Notes: a model not told the origin generated them from the letters alone. A stretch of 64,000 nt of DNA from Halesus radiatus (GCA_022606495.2 JAHDVE020008301.1:248001-312000), one strand, 5' to 3'. Counted from the stretch's first letter, positions 9,812 to 21,639 are shown. Translations and numbers: made by a program.

Positions 9812-12512
9812 GCACGCCACTGCTACCACCTGACAACAGAATAGTTTCAAGTTGCTGTATGTTGGTTACCTTTACTTATTGGCATTACTTTAGTGCTTAA
9901 AACGCGAATGCCTCACCTAATAATTTCTTTATCACTGGATGCGAATTATTAAATAAGGTTCTTGATCAGTTAATTAATTCACGTCGACATAAAATTAAGG
10001 ATCGATTTTTAATGCGGTGGTAACATTTGCAGATATGTTTGATTGATGATTTGCCGAAGACATAAATTACGAAGAGCGTGCATTTAGCTGTTAACAGCAA
10101 TAATAAAACTCGTTTTTAATGCCCTTTCAGTACGACAAGAATCACGGCTGAAAGGCATCGTCGTGGACTAAAGAAAAATAATTGAGTGTATTAAAAATTA
10201 AGTTTCGCCATGGAACCAGTGTTCTCGTATCCAGGAGAATACAACCATGTGATTTGAGGTGCTTGTTTCTAGTGGTTTTGGCTATGTTTTATGAATTGCT
10301 ATTCTTCCAAATTTCTCCTCTACTCATTTACATCGTCATCACCATTGCTATCGTCTCATTTTCAAAAAATCGGGAGAGTCATGATTAAACTGGCTCTGGA
10401 GTTAGGAGTTAAGACTCTTACGTGATCATACTACCGAGGCTTGTTCACTCAAGCCGGGGTCTTGAATTGTTTGGTACCGGTCCAAATATTTTTTGTCAGG
10501 CTTTACGAAAATAAACTTCGAAGAATATCATTTAATATGTCTAACACCACGGACTCTACCAAAACCTTGTTCAGGCTTTGACTTGGATGTTCTTTCAAAT
10601 GTATATTTTTGACCAATTTTTCTCCTTGGTTCATTAATGTATTATGCATGTGCTGTTTTTGTCTTGATTATCCAATTTCGTGTTATGTATTATGTATAAA
10701 TGGATAATGGTTCGTTAATATAAGAAAAAAATACTATTAAAAATGAGTGGCGAAAGATGCTTGATGCCTTATCGGAGTAATAGGACATCTAAATCTCAAA
10801 ATAATGGTATGAGAAGAATTTAATCATGATGGTGATAAATTACCTAAATGATGGTTTTCATAGAAACAGATAATCAAAAGAGAAGAGGATTATTAAAAAA
10901 ATGGAGATGTTCAAAAACGATGGATCGTCGCAATTTTTTGGGAAAGTGGGTGAAGAAGAAATAGCTTTAACTCGGTAATTAATAGCGGCTCCACCGAATT
11001 CCGAGCTCCACGGACCTCGAACAGTATCTGCCATCGGACAATTATTATTGCGCCGTGCCATTTTTCACACAGCAATTGTGTACGAAGGGGTCTCGCGCAC
11101 ACCTTTTAATTTCGAATTGGCGAAATATGTTTTTGCTTTTCTCTTGCGAAAGCAATTGCCTCCTTATCTTATTAATCTCGGAGACTTTCGCCGTCGCTGG
11201 CCGAAATGAGTTATGTTTCGGGTAAAGGCTGTTGCGACCAGCCAACCAAACGTCCTGGCGTCTCGCGACCATCACGATTCGGTTGCGTGCTAGGGGGAGT
11301 TATCAAGATCTTCTGCAGTGGTGCGTGGACCAGGATGCACAAATATGACGGCCGAAGACGAAGGCTTGATCCATTCTCATTTTCATGGAATATACTATCA
11401 TCTATATGACCAGGTATATGCAGAAAAACCATGGCAGTAGACGATACCTTTGAGGAGACTGGGGTCCATTAGCACTGTTCATGGCATATATCTTGGGTAT
11501 GCTATCAGGCTGACTACAAAATTACGATGGAAAAATACGAAAGCTGCTTTGAGGAGTCTTTGATCCTTGATTTTATTCAATAACATTTTACGTTGCATAG
11601 GTCGGGGAAGTCATTTTTATGATCACATTTTATGACATACGGTTGGTTTATGGTCACATATGTCGTCACGTTGGGGATTCTTTAGTCCTTGACTTGAAGA
11701 ATTAGGAATGTATTTAAAACCAATGTCAACTATGTCAACTTTGGGGATATTGTGGGAAGACTTATATAAGGAAGGGAAGGAGTGAACGTAAGTCTTTAAG
11801 AAACCCATTTGTAGGAAACAGGAAATTTAAAGTCATTCCACAGCCGAGCTGATGAAGTCAATATCAAAAGTCATATTTTAAGGTGAACCAAAATTGAAAC
11901 TTTTAACACAACCAGACAGCGAAAGTTTCAAGCAAAAAGAGAAAAAAAAGGATGTTCAATTAAGCTTTTTTAAAGATCAAAATAAATTCAGGGCACCCAT
12001 TTAAATGTTGGATAGCTTTAAAAAATGCTTTCAAACTTCTTTAGATACATTCACACAATATTACCATAATAATCCCCAGATGTCAAAAATATGACCCAAT
12101 ATTATAACGATTCGCTTCAAAACTTGTTGTTGCTCTCCGGGCAGAAAAATAACGAGGTCTTTCAAAAGCTGCTGTTGGAAAAAGTTTCTTAATATGGAAT
12201 AATTTTGTGTTCAAATTGGAAAATCTCTTCCATCTCCGCTCGTCTGGCGACAATAAGAGGCGTTATTAAGTCTGGACACGTCTCCGCCTAACTGGGCGAC
12301 GAACTCGTCTTTGACACGACTTTATCCAATATATTGTATAAAAATGGGGAAAAAAGACGTAGATTACATGACGGAGGCGATATATCTGAAATTTGGGAAA
12401 AATATCTCGCAAAAGTAAATAAGAAACATTTTTGTGATTTAATATTGGACAAAGGGTTTAAAGTTAATACCAGGATTAGTTATAGTTTTTATATGATATG
12501 CAATGATAATGC
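9812..12512. other. Long stretch without a recognised gene
   Basis: Overlapping short frames on both strands at 10858-11432 come from a locally less AT-rich segment (about 10.98-11.35 kb). None carries a recognisable domain, and several lack an ATG. A conserved non-coding element is possible but cannot be shown from one sequence. Confidence 0.35.
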
Positions 12513-12932
12513 ACGGCCTCCATGGTCGAGGGGTAACGCTCTCGACTACGAATCCGAAGGTCGCGGGTTCAAATCGGCGTTCGCGAGTAAATTTTATTTA
12601 ATTAATTTGTGCTTTTTCACAATTAATTAATTAAAAATAATATATAGTATATTTGCGCACGTTCCACGATGGAAGATACTCTCAGTATCGCCCTGGTGAA
12701 AGACCACCATTCAGAATTGAAACGTTGCTTGAAATGGCTTTTAGCCGTGTTTGATGACCAGATCTGAATAGCCCCAATTTGAATTTCCCCACCTTCCTCT
12801 TTCCCTTCTCCTTCCCCTCCCCAATACCTTCAGCCTCACAACATTCTCCAATTGGGAAAGCCATAGTCTCACTGGCTCCAGACGGTTGGGAGTAGTTGGG
12901 ACTCTTGTGCGGTATTCATATAAAAAAAAAAA
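12513..12932 (+). mobile_element. Family C tRNA-Arg-like SINE, full length
   Basis: The 5' 72 bases look like a tRNA: A-box-like TGGTCGAGGGGTAACGC, anticodon-loop region GACTACGAATC (ACG in the anticodon position, as in tRNA-Arg), and B-box GGGTTCAAATC. The body then holds an ATTTAATTAATTTGTG hairpin region, 'GATACTCTCAGTATCGCCC', a pyrimidine-rich 'CCTTCTCCTTCCCCTCCCC' tract and CCAGACGGTTGGGAG, and ends GCGGTATTCATATAAAA plus an A-run. The copy at 40521-40930 matches throughout. Such elements are transcribed by RNA polymerase III and depend on a partner LINE; which one is not evident. Confidence 0.85.
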
Positions 12933-13499
12933 TTTAACCAATTATCATCGAAATAATATATTATTTTGTATAGTACATTACTGGTTACAGTTATTTAGGT
13001 CATGTTACATGAGTACTAAAGTTAAATGAATGAAGTTAACATTTATTCAATTAAATTGATTGATTGTAAAGACCACTTGAGGTTAATCATAAAAAAACGG
13101 TATTATGGAAAACATCAATTTGTTATAGTGAGAACGATTACGAAGAATCATCCAAGATTAACGTTGCGTACAACGTTGAAAATAACGATTTATTTTAAGG
13201 TGTTATAAAATATGTCCATAAAACCTAAATGAAAAATAACATGAGCCAAGCTTATCATTAAAAAAAAACGAAACAACTTTAACAACAGCTTTCTTTAGTA
13301 CACGATAATAAGTTGCAAATTTTAATTAAAACAAAGACTAGGAAATGATAAAAAAGAGCTACTTTTAAATATGTATTTAAAATGCGTGAAATTTTTTTCA
13401 AATAAGCCCACTTGAAAAATGACATGAGTCTAGAAAACGATTAAAGGGAAAAATGGAATATCACGTTTAAAATAAAGACTAAACACAGTACAATACGAA
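12933..13499. other. AT-rich stretch
   Basis: Nothing recognised beyond two similar blocks, GAAAAATAACATGAGCC (about 13.23 kb) and GAAAAATGACATGAGTC (about 13.41 kb). Confidence 0.35.
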
Positions 13500-14010
13500 A
13501 ATAGAAACAAAACTAGCTGATGTGTACCCGACCTTGCTCGGGATTTTTCACTTGTCATTATGGTGCCATAATTGATTTGACAGCGAAAGTAACTATCTCC
13601 AAATAAAGAAACATTCATTTGAATATTTATTTCATTCAAAACGTTTATTTTTTCAAAATATATCTAAATCATAAAGTTCTTAAGTTGGTACCTACTCGTG
13701 TTTTCCATTTTGGAAATATTCTACCCAAAAAAACCTTCTTCTTTTGAATATGCAATCTGTGGCTAACCAGAGTGTTATATCTATGGGCTAATCTAAATAA
13801 AATATGGCGGGTTCAATGTTTTTCATACTAATTTTAAAACGTTATAGGAACAGTTTTAGATATTGGATTTCACTCAAACTACTTTCTAAACCTTTACGGC
13901 ACAAATAAATAAATAAACTGTGCTATTTTCAGCGAAACCGGTAGAGTAATTTTTGAGAACATCGAGGACAAACAAACAAACTTACATTGATTTTAAATAT
14001 ATAGATGATA
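13500..14010 (+). repeat. Degenerate insect dispersed repeat (lepidopteran-like)
   Basis: Starts AACTAGCTGATGTGTACCCG with CCTTGCTCGGG and ends in AGCGAAACCGGTAGAGTAAT, then GACAAACAAACAAACTTAC and AAATATATAGATG. From general knowledge, an 'actagctg..cccg' head and a 'gacaaacaaacaaac..' tail are hallmarks of a very abundant non-coding repeat in moth and butterfly genomes. The middle is too diverged to align by eye, so the assignment is tentative. Confidence 0.4.
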
Positions 14011-15047
14011 TTTGAAAAAAAAAGGATACGAAAAAGCCAAATGAATAATGGAATGAGCCAATGGAAAAATACCATCAAACAAAAAGTTCAGGTAAGTGTT
14101 TAGGATAAGTTGAAGAGTGTTATTATGAGAACATGTTGAGTTTTTTGAGGTTTCCTTAAAACTAGCTAAGTATTCTTAATCCTTCTTCCAGACAAATTTC
14201 TAAGATTTATTATATGGAGGTGGGTACTTTGAGAGTGGTGCTTTACTCAGTCTTAATTCCGCCTCTTGAGTGTTTGCCCTTTCGAAGATTAACTGCCCAT
14301 TCACTTGTTTCGCATTCGATTGTTTCAAGAAATAATGTTACTTCACGTGGCAAATCTGCTACGGCTTTATTTCTAACAATACAGTACGAAAGATTTGACG
14401 AAAGCCGACTTATAAAGAAACTTAAGTGTAAAATTACGAGCTTAAAAGTTATTTTGTTTTCGGCTAATCTCGCTTTTAGAATTATATATAAATAATAAAC
14501 GATGCTGACTAATGTTTGAATTATTTATAAATGATTCGTTGAATTGTGTCGGTTTTATAAACAACGCAGATCGTCTTTGATCGATGGAAAACCATAATAT
14601 TATCGTTAAGTTAACATTTCATGTGCCCGAGATTAGTAATAAGCTGCTACAGATTACAATAGCGGTGCACAACCCGCTGCCCGCGAGCCCAATTTGTGCG
14701 GCCCACTTGGCTTAATGAAAATCAACAGCATTCATCTATTGGTTTGACCTTGAGCGACGAAATTTTTTCTCCTGCGGTATTTTTTAAGTGCGCCCTACCA
14801 TTGATATTTTGAAAACATTCAATTTTACAGGGGGTCCGTGACCAAATTTGGTTTTGAAAACATAGAAGTGCGTTATGATAATTCCTATTAATAGTAATCG
14901 TTCGGATTTCGGGATGCTATGATCAAAATATTTAATGGTTTCCATTGCAAAAATAAGAAAGGGCTAAACTGAAATTAAAAATGTTACGGTGTTCAATATT
15001 TTGTATCAGCCATTATTATACATGTTCTTTAAAATTTCAGACTAATT
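14011..15047. other. Non-coding stretch
   Basis: A 93-codon ATG frame at 14214-14495 has no recognised motif. A short GC-richer patch lies at 14.66-14.72 kb. No assignment. Confidence 0.35.
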
Positions 15048-15210
15048 GACCGGGAAATGGCTAAGTTGGCATCGCGTCTGGGGCCTACCCAGGCGTGGTG
15101 AAGCCAATTTTTCATGTGGCTACTCCCCCACCACAACACAAGCAACATCTTCAGCTTACTGTGATGGTATTTTCAAATAATGTCAAGTTATTCGTAACCC
15201 GGGAATGTTT
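15048..15210 (+). mobile_element. Family B tRNA-like SINE
   Basis: The head contains an A-box-like AAATGGCTAAGTTGGCATCGC; the B-box is decayed. The shared tail reads ACACAAGCAACATCTTCAGC then TTACTGTGATGG, TTTTCAAATAATGTCAAG and TTATTCGTAACCCGGGAATG. Matching copies are at 37645-37805 (+) and 60103-60275 (-). Confidence 0.65.
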
Positions 15211-15428
15211 ATCTTTTATTATGAAAAAAAAAATAGATAGCACTTATTGGTATGACTTTGGAGATGGATAATTTTTTGTTTGCGGTTCTTTTTGCATTCT
15301 ATGATTGTTATTAAATGGTTACTGTTTTATAAAAGTAAAAAAAAGTTTCCCTTCATATTTTATTTGAGAACCCTGAATTACGAAATAAATATTTCTATTT
15401 TTTTTTTATTTATAATAGGTATATACCT

Positions 15429-15472
15429 ACTGGCTCCGGACAGTTGGGGAGTTTGTACGGTATTTTTTTTTA
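15429..15472 (+). mobile_element. 3' tip of a family C SINE
   Basis: ACTGGCTCCGGACAGTTGGG, then AGTTTGTACGGTATT and a T-run, matches the last 45 bases or so of the family C SINE. Only the tip is present. Confidence 0.5.
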
Positions 15473-15769
15473 AATCTACACTAGCGACTCCATAGACTGC
15501 AAAGTTAACCTTGTCAGGCTGTAAGTACCGTACTCCATGCGGCCCTCGAACATATTGATAACGGATAAATTGGCCTTCGGTTAAAAAGGTTTATGCATCG
15601 CTGTTTTACACGAAAGTTTATAAATAAAACATAGGCGGTGTGCCTACGAATTATTGTTATTACAGTCGCTTGGTAACCAAGTCACGTAGCGTTAAATAAT
15701 ATTTATAATTAATTAATAAAACAGATAATAAAGCAGAAAGCTACTGATCTGAATCAGCAAAAAATCTAG

Positions 15770-16390
15770 AATAGTTAGTTCTGCGGTCGACACCATTATA
15801 CCAAGCCCACATTGAAAGAATCGAAAGCATTCAACGTAAATTCTTTAAGCACATAAATTATAAATTTAATTTACATTTTGAAAATAATACCGAATTCTTA
15901 AAATTTCATAACTTCATGGCGTTTGAAACGCGATGCTTAGTATTTGGTCAAATCTTGTTATCCAAAATTATGAATAATAGCCTGGACTCGCCAGAGCTCA
16001 TTAACTCTATAAACATTCACATACCATCAAGCCCAACCCGACAAACCGATTTTTATTTGCCCGCATGCAGCACCAATCTTAGGATAAATTCTACAATTTC
16101 CCGTATTGGTGCGCAATATAACGCACAATTTCACAATACCGACGTTCTTCATAATACTCTTTCAAAATATCGAACCGCGGTAATACGTGCGAACACAAAT
16201 TGATGGACGAGTATAAAATGTATCGAGAACATCTCCTGTCCCGATCCCATCTTCCTCTTCCACTCCCCCCTTTCTTTTTATTTTGTCTTTTCTAATTAAA
16301 CATATTTTCTTAACCACTTTTAGTATAAGAAACTTTGTAAAACTTCATTTTATATAAATCTGTATTAAAAGCTTACAAATAAATAAACAT
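15770..16390 (+). mobile_element. Jockey/CR1-type LINE 3' end with RT C-terminus
   Basis: A near-continuous frame gives 'STPLYQAHIERIESIQRKFF', then EFLKFHNFMAFETRCLVF and SPELINSINIHIPSS, ending at a TGA after 'RTAVIRANTN' (16201-16203). The pattern 'W-x-P-x-Y..HIERIExIQRKF' followed by 'RRC...LLxLINxxIPSR' is the usual C-terminus of Jockey/CR1-clade RT proteins. The 95-codon frame at 15916 is part of this. The 3' UTR is pyrimidine-rich and ends near 16385 with AATAAATAAAC. It is 5' truncated and carries an in-frame stop just upstream of the aligned region. Confidence 0.75.
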
Positions 16391-17262
16391 ATAGTATTCA
16401 TTGAAAGCTATGGCTAAACCGGTTGGTGAAGCTAGTGTCATAAAATTTTATTCCCCGCGGTATACAAAATAATAATTTATGAAATTATTGATCTAAATCG
16501 GAGATGAAGAAATGAGATTAACTTAATTCGAATTCAGGTTCTGTAGATCATTGAATCAACCGCTGACACGGTGTGATTATGTAGCAAAAGGTGTAAGCCA
16601 GTACCTGCCGGTCTTAACAGGTATTTAATTGATCAACATAATATCTAGAAAAAATGCCGAGCGAGGCCAATATGAAAATTAGCATCGACAACTTGTCTAG
16701 AAATATTTTACTAGGCAACCGTATTAAATATGTGCAGCTTACGTATGTTTATAGATTTGAATAAATATTTGGAGGATCCTAGAATTGCAGGAATTTTGAA
16801 GTAGGTGGAAGTAATTTTGAAGCATACCACATATTTTGATGTGCTATAAGTTATAAATTCATGTTATAAAAAGTTTTATCGAACTTTTCGATCTCACACC
16901 ACATGTCAAATGTATGAAGCATATGTGGGTGGAATATTATACAAAGTTTGTTCAAGAATAAATAATTACATATCCCAAACATCCTATTTTTTTCTGATTC
17001 GTTTATACGTCAATGATTCCCATGCCGAGAGCGGAGAATGCCATATGACAACCAGCCTGAAATGTAGAAAAACAAATTGTTCAATCTGGTGGGATACTTG
17101 ACGAACAAATGGCAAGTTTGTACATGCATGTAGCAGTGGAATGATGAAATTTTAAAAAAATTCTAGAATTTTGCTGTATGGTACTTCAAGTAACAAAACT
17201 ATTTGGACACAACAAGTGTTTAAGTTAGAATGTAACAGTATTGAAGACTTTACATCAATGGC
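16391..17262. other. AT-rich stretch, nothing recognised
   Basis: No gene or shared repeat seen. Confidence 0.35.
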
Positions 17263-17456
17263 GTGATTATGCCAACCGCTTCAAGAAATGGCTATTGCCA
17301 TGAAATTAAGCGTTCCATAAAACTGGAATCTCTCCGCTGGACAGTAAATGTAACAAGGATAGAAGATGGTCCACTGACAAAGAGGCTTCATTTTAATAAG
17401 TCTGCAGGACGAATAAGATTTGCGAGGCTTGGGTACTTGAGAACCGTGTGCAGGCG
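17263..17456 (+). mobile_element. LINE C-terminal domain fragment
   Basis: The frame reads KLESLRWTVNVTRIEDG, PLTKRLHF and AGRIRFARLGYL. This fits the 'LRWxGHVxRMEDxRLxKR...GRRxxGRPRxRW' block that closes many insect LINE proteins, with the key GH and GRP residues mutated. The frame begins with an ATG by chance. It stops against the hairpin element that begins at 17457. Which LINE clade it belongs to is unclear. Confidence 0.5.
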
Positions 17457-17638
17457 AACACCGCATCGACGGTCCGGTCCGGTAAGGAACGAACATTTCA
17501 CGCGCCGCTGCGCTGAAAAGTAAAGGTCGCTAAAGTAAGGTAAAGGTTTGCAGCGTAGGCCATTGTGGTACTTTTCTGCGCAGTGTCTGCAGTAGAGAGT
17601 GAAATGTTCGTTCTTTACCGGACCGTCAGAGAGCGGGT
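17457..17638. mobile_element. Foldback MITE, Harbinger-like family, diverged copy
   Basis: Long inverted ends (GACGGTCCGG.. GGTAAGGAACGAACATTTCAC at the left; the complement GTGAAATGTTCGTTCTTTACC, then GGACCGTC, at the right) surround a core with AAAGGTCGCTAAAGTAAGG and TTTGCAGCG. It matches 46704-46889. The left arm has GGTCC duplicated. No transposase frame. Confidence 0.75.
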
Positions 17639-18233
17639 TTATGTATCAGAAACTGGAAGGAGACAGAAGGAGACCGGCAGGAATGGATGCGCTTCATAAA
17701 CACAACAAAGAATTTCTGCGGGTTTTAAAAACATACTTTTAGTGGGGAAAATAGCACAAAAACCATACCGCCGTATATGTATATAGGTTGGTTGGTACAT
17801 CAATATGAAAATGTGAAATTTGTTCAATACGTTCATGTTCCCTATAATAGCATGAAAAAACGTTTCAAAATATGAGGTGATCAGAATTTTAAGCATTTCA
17901 AACACGAAAATGTCAAATATTACGACAACGAGAAAACATAATAAATTGAACGTAACTCCTGTTCGAACTCAAAGGAACTTTTCAAACAAGTATTCTTTGC
18001 TCCTTTGTCAGGTCGCCTGTTGGATTACATACTTTATTTTGTTTATTTCACAATATGAGAATTTTTGTTCATTTGATTCGATTGCTATTACCGAATGCTT
18101 TGTGTTTTTGACATATTTATAATGCCATGCGGTAAAGGCTACCTACACATAAGTTAGCATGTTGAAACAAACATCAAAACGTTAGATTAAATTGTACAAT
18201 TGGTGGATAGCTACACAATTTAGACGAAGTAAG
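17639..18233. other. AT-rich stretch, nothing recognised
   Basis: Short frames on both strands show no domain signature. Confidence 0.35.
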
Positions 18234-18468
18234 CGAGACACGTGGCCAGAGTGGTAGACATTCTTAGTATCGCCCTGGTGAAAGACAACCATTCTGAAAC
18301 GAAACGTTGGTTGCTTGCTTTAGCCGTGTTTAGTAACCGGATGTGAAGAGTCGAGAATTTCCAAAATGTCTGCTTCCCAATCTGCTTTCCTTCAGCATTA
18401 ATTGAGTATGCCATAGTCCCATTGGCGCCAAAAAAATGGAACTCTTGTGTGATATTCGCATAAAAAAG
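18234..18468 (+). mobile_element. Family C SINE, 5' truncated
   Basis: Contains TTAGTATCGCCCTGGTGAAA, TTAGCCGTGTTTAGTAACC, GCCATAGTCCCATTGGCGCC and ACTCTTGTGTGATATTCGC, then an A-run. All match the body of the 12.5 kb copy. The tRNA-like head is absent. Confidence 0.7.
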
Positions 18469-18776
18469 CGAAAGTTAGAAATTTTAGAGGAAAAAATCTG
18501 ATCTAAATTATGGCGGTTAATTTATCAACATTTACGAATAAGCAGATATATCACCCTTTTTTCAGCTGTCATCAAATACATCTTCACCCCGCAGAGAGCA
18601 GCAGAAGTGAACTCACACGAATCACGTATGTTTCGAAGTCATAAAGCACCTCGTCTTCAATTACCTCCTCTTCCATAAAATTTTCCATGGAATATCTACA
18701 TCACGCATTTGGCGATGAGGCCAATATATTGCAGTTTTCTCACTTTTTTATTGAATTTTTTAATTTTTTAAATTAC

Positions 18777-19095
18777 TTAATAATTGTAGAAAATAATATT
18801 AACATAACCTAAATGAACGGAAAAAAAAAACGACAGAAAATAAACTATTTCACTCGCATCTGGGACTCGAACCCAGGACCTCTGCCTATCCGGGGCAACC
18901 GCTTAACCAAATTAGCTAATGAGACCAGTTCAGGAAAAAAACGACAGAAAATGAAATATTTCAGTCGCATATGGGACTCGAACCCAGGACCTCTGCCTAT
19001 CCGGGGCAACCGCTTAACCAACTTAGCTAATGAGACCAGTTCAATTTGTGTCATTTTCATCGATATCATATCTCAAATTCAAGATTTGTAAATAT
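18777..19095 (-). mobile_element. Family A element with tandem duplicated tRNA-like unit
   Basis: Two tRNA-like units, 18850-18926 and 18961-19037 (minus), each have B-box GGGTTCGAGTCCC and A-box TTAGCTAA.TTGGTTAAGC. The repeated block is about 113 bp and includes the AACGACAGAAAAT spacer. The leading edge is TTGTAGAAAATAATATTAAC. The near-identity of the two units suggests a recent duplication. A 92-codon plus-strand frame across it is an artefact of the repeat. Confidence 0.75.
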
Positions 19096-19109
19096 TTTTT
19101 AAAAATTAC

Positions 19110-19525
19110 TTTTAAAATTTTCATCTCACTAGGTATACACGTCTGTGTTGGGATGAAAATTTACAATAGTGATTTTTCAGCCACCTAGTACATGTCAATT
19201 TTGAAAATATAGTACCCAAATGATTAAAAATAAATTAAACTTGGCATTTAAAGTGAATAATGATTTTGTTTTTAAAGAGTTTTTGATTTTTGTGTTTCTA
19301 ACGGAGCTGGGTAGAGAATTGAATTGCTTAATAGCGTTGTACTTCATTTTTTTTATCCATAAGCGGTTTTATGGTCTGGGAGATTAAAGGATTTAATATG
19401 TGACTGCCTTCGGGTTCAATAATTTTCCTTTCAAACATATGGACATTATTAAATTGGTGTAATACGATGTTTTTGGAGTATAATTGTTTCAAGTTGAGAA
19501 CGTCAAGCCCCTTAAAAATAAATTC
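19110..19525 (-). mobile_element. LINE 3' end with RT C-terminus and 3' UTR, one frameshift
   Basis: On the minus strand, 19513-19336 reads GLDVLNLKQLYSKNIVLHQF and HMFERKIIEPEGS. After a one-base frameshift, 19335-19195 continues as AIKQFNSLPSSVRN and TKIKNSLKTKSL to a stop. The 'YNSLPxxIRNxxxxxxFKxKLK' pattern is the usual end of Jockey/CR1-type LINE proteins. The 3' UTR holds TTTTCATCCCAACACAG and CCTAGTGAGATGAAA. Those words recur at 21.3 and 21.7 kb on the same strand. A family A element sits just beyond the 5' break. Confidence 0.7.
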
Positions 19526-19530
19526 AGTGC

Positions 19531-19730
19531 TTTGAAGAAGATAATATATCTCAAATGAAAATATGAAACAAAAAAAGAGTGAGAAAAAAAAGGTATCAGT
19601 CGCATCTGGGAATTGAACCCAGGACCTCCATCTTCCCGGGACAACGCTCTAGCCGTAGAGCAAATGAGACCTTATTATTTTACTTTTTCGATATCATACT
19701 TCAAATTTTAAGACTCACCAATATTATTCC
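19531..19730 (-). mobile_element. Family A tRNA-like element
   Basis: The tRNA-like unit is 19592-19671 (minus), with B-box GGGTTCAATTCCC. The A-box region is altered (TTTGCTCTACGG). The ends are AAGATAATAT at the left and CAATATTATT at the right, inverted as in the other family members. It abuts the LINE fragment at 19110-19525. Confidence 0.7.
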
Positions 19731-20455
19731 CAAATAAATTCCATATTATTGGCTGCTTTATGTTTGTATGATTGAAAACTTCTATCGGAAAATATTTGTA
19801 ATCTAGATAGTGTCTCGGACATGCGTATCTGATTTTTATTTATATGACCTTTCTTCAAGTCTATAAAGAATATTCAATTTATTGGAATAATTTATTGAAG
19901 ATTATAAACTTCATATATTCATTATAGCCGTTTTTTGTGAAAAATCTCACTTGCAACGGTTCATCTTATTATGTGCAAACAGATACAGAAACATACTTAC
20001 CTGGCAGGTCACTCCAGATTAACACGTTGAATTATATAGGTTGGTGCTATTGTCGCGCTGTTAAAATACCCACACAATTGAGTTTTAGTACAAATACAAG
20101 AGTTTACTATATCACTTACTTTAATTGCACGCGTGGACGGCAACGGCACTTATCAACGTGCAACCTACACATTACACAAACACCTCTAACTTGGTCATCC
20201 TATCAGTTCAGGCCATTTTGAAGTGTTCTGCAATTTTTATTCAATCAATTTAATTTGTAGATATACTAGGTACCTAGAAAAACTAACAGTGTTAGAAGCA
20301 CGACCTATACCGATTAGAAAGAAAACTAATTTCGCTAATTACATATAAGACCTTTCGATTCCTAGGGCCCAAACCAATGAAATTAATTATTTTTTTAGAG
20401 ATTTTCGATATTTTAAATTGTTTGATCAATTTCACCAATTGAGCTTGTAAGCTTT

Positions 20456-20707
20456 TTACACGTTCCTTTTTTTTGGAACGGATTCCATACAGATCGCCTT
20501 ATAGGTATAAAAATAATGATCGTGTGAAGTAAAGTTTTTCCATATTGGTATCGATATTGTTTCCATACGGGGATCGGAACGGAAATACGTATCGTGTATA
20601 GTGAGTTTTACTTCCGGTAAATAGATTCGCTCACAGCATAATTCTATTAGTTGGTCTCGAAGCAATATAAAAACATCGTGCTGAATTGGGTCATACACAT
20701 GAAACAC
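20456..20707 (-). CDS. Unidentified protein-like open frame
   Basis: Eighty-four codons without a stop on the minus strand. The composition is unusual for random AT-rich sequence: mixed charged, aromatic and hydrophobic residues, including DVFILLRDQLIELCCERIYL, LPEVKLTIHDTYF and KNFTSHDHYFYTY, with a basic PKKRN end. The first codon is GTG and a stop lies directly upstream, so an initiating start is not visible; an internal ATG precedes ETISIP. An AG (AATAATAAG) just upstream could be a splice acceptor, but its pyrimidine tract is poor. I do not recognise the family. It may be an exon, a decayed transposon or viral-derived sequence, or chance. Confidence 0.25.
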   Translation of the reverse strand: MFHVYDPIQHDVFILLRDQLIELCCERIYLPEVKLTIHDTYFRSDPRMETISIPIWKNFTSHDHYFYTYKAICMESVPKKRNV

Positions 20708-21254
20708 TTATTATTTTCAATTAAACTGTTAATAATTCTTGGAATAATTCTATTTCAAAATATATTCATGATTAAAACCCTTTGTATTTAGTAATAAGAA
20801 AATAAGTGTTACTATGCTATAAAGGCTTTAATTCAATAATACATGTATACAATACGTAATTTTCCAAGGAACCGTGGTCGGTGTCATTAAGTAAATCAAT
20901 CATGGTCATTAAAGGCTCCAATGAAACAAGTGCTTTTATTCGTAGGAAACATGCTGAAGTTAAAAGTCAATACGAATCGTGATAGAGCAATTAGTGGCGC
21001 CAATTTAAGGCTGATTTCGAATTAAACAATCATAAACTACAGATCAGAACACTTAACTATTGTTGTTACTTGATTTCTATGTTTTTCGAATATAAATGTG
21101 CATTGGTTTTGAATAGATTAGATGATGCCATCACTAGTAGACTAGCAATAAGTAAGTCACTCCAAATGACCATTCTAATTTAAGGGGAACGGCTGTTTCA
21201 TACAAAATTTTATTTTGGATTTGAGGCCAAAATACCCACCAAAACAGAATGATT

Positions 21255-21400
21255 TTCTTTTAAAATTTTATTTATTTATTGTTTCTTTACATTGTATCTT
21301 TTTGAAGGTTAGAATTTTTAACCTCACTAGGGTAAACCTGTGTTACGGTTAATAATTTTAGAAAATTATTTTTACTTGAAGGTATAGTAAGTATCTAGTA
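21255..21400 (-). mobile_element. LINE 3' UTR fragment
   Basis: On the minus strand AACCGTAACACAGG, TTTACCCTAGTGAGG and a tail rich in AATAAATAAAT match the 3' UTR of the LINE at 19.1-19.5 kb. No coding part remains. Confidence 0.5.
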
Positions 21401-21639
21401 TGGATTAGAAGTATTTTATTAATTTTTGTTTTAAATTTTGAGATATAATTTTTCACGATTTAAGAGGCAAATTTGACAATTTGGTGAAGGTAATTTATTG
21501 AACTAACCCAAAAAATACTAGCTATATAAAAACCACTAAACCAGAATTAGAATTAGAATTATACGGACTTTTTCACTTAGTTCTAAAAATAAAGTTGGTA
21601 CGTACCAACCCAGGTCAGAATCAGTTGTGAGCGATTTAT

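Noticed and set aside
18813..19091. 92-codon frame with an internal repeat
   Set aside because: It is the translation of the duplicated tRNA-like unit, not a repeat protein.
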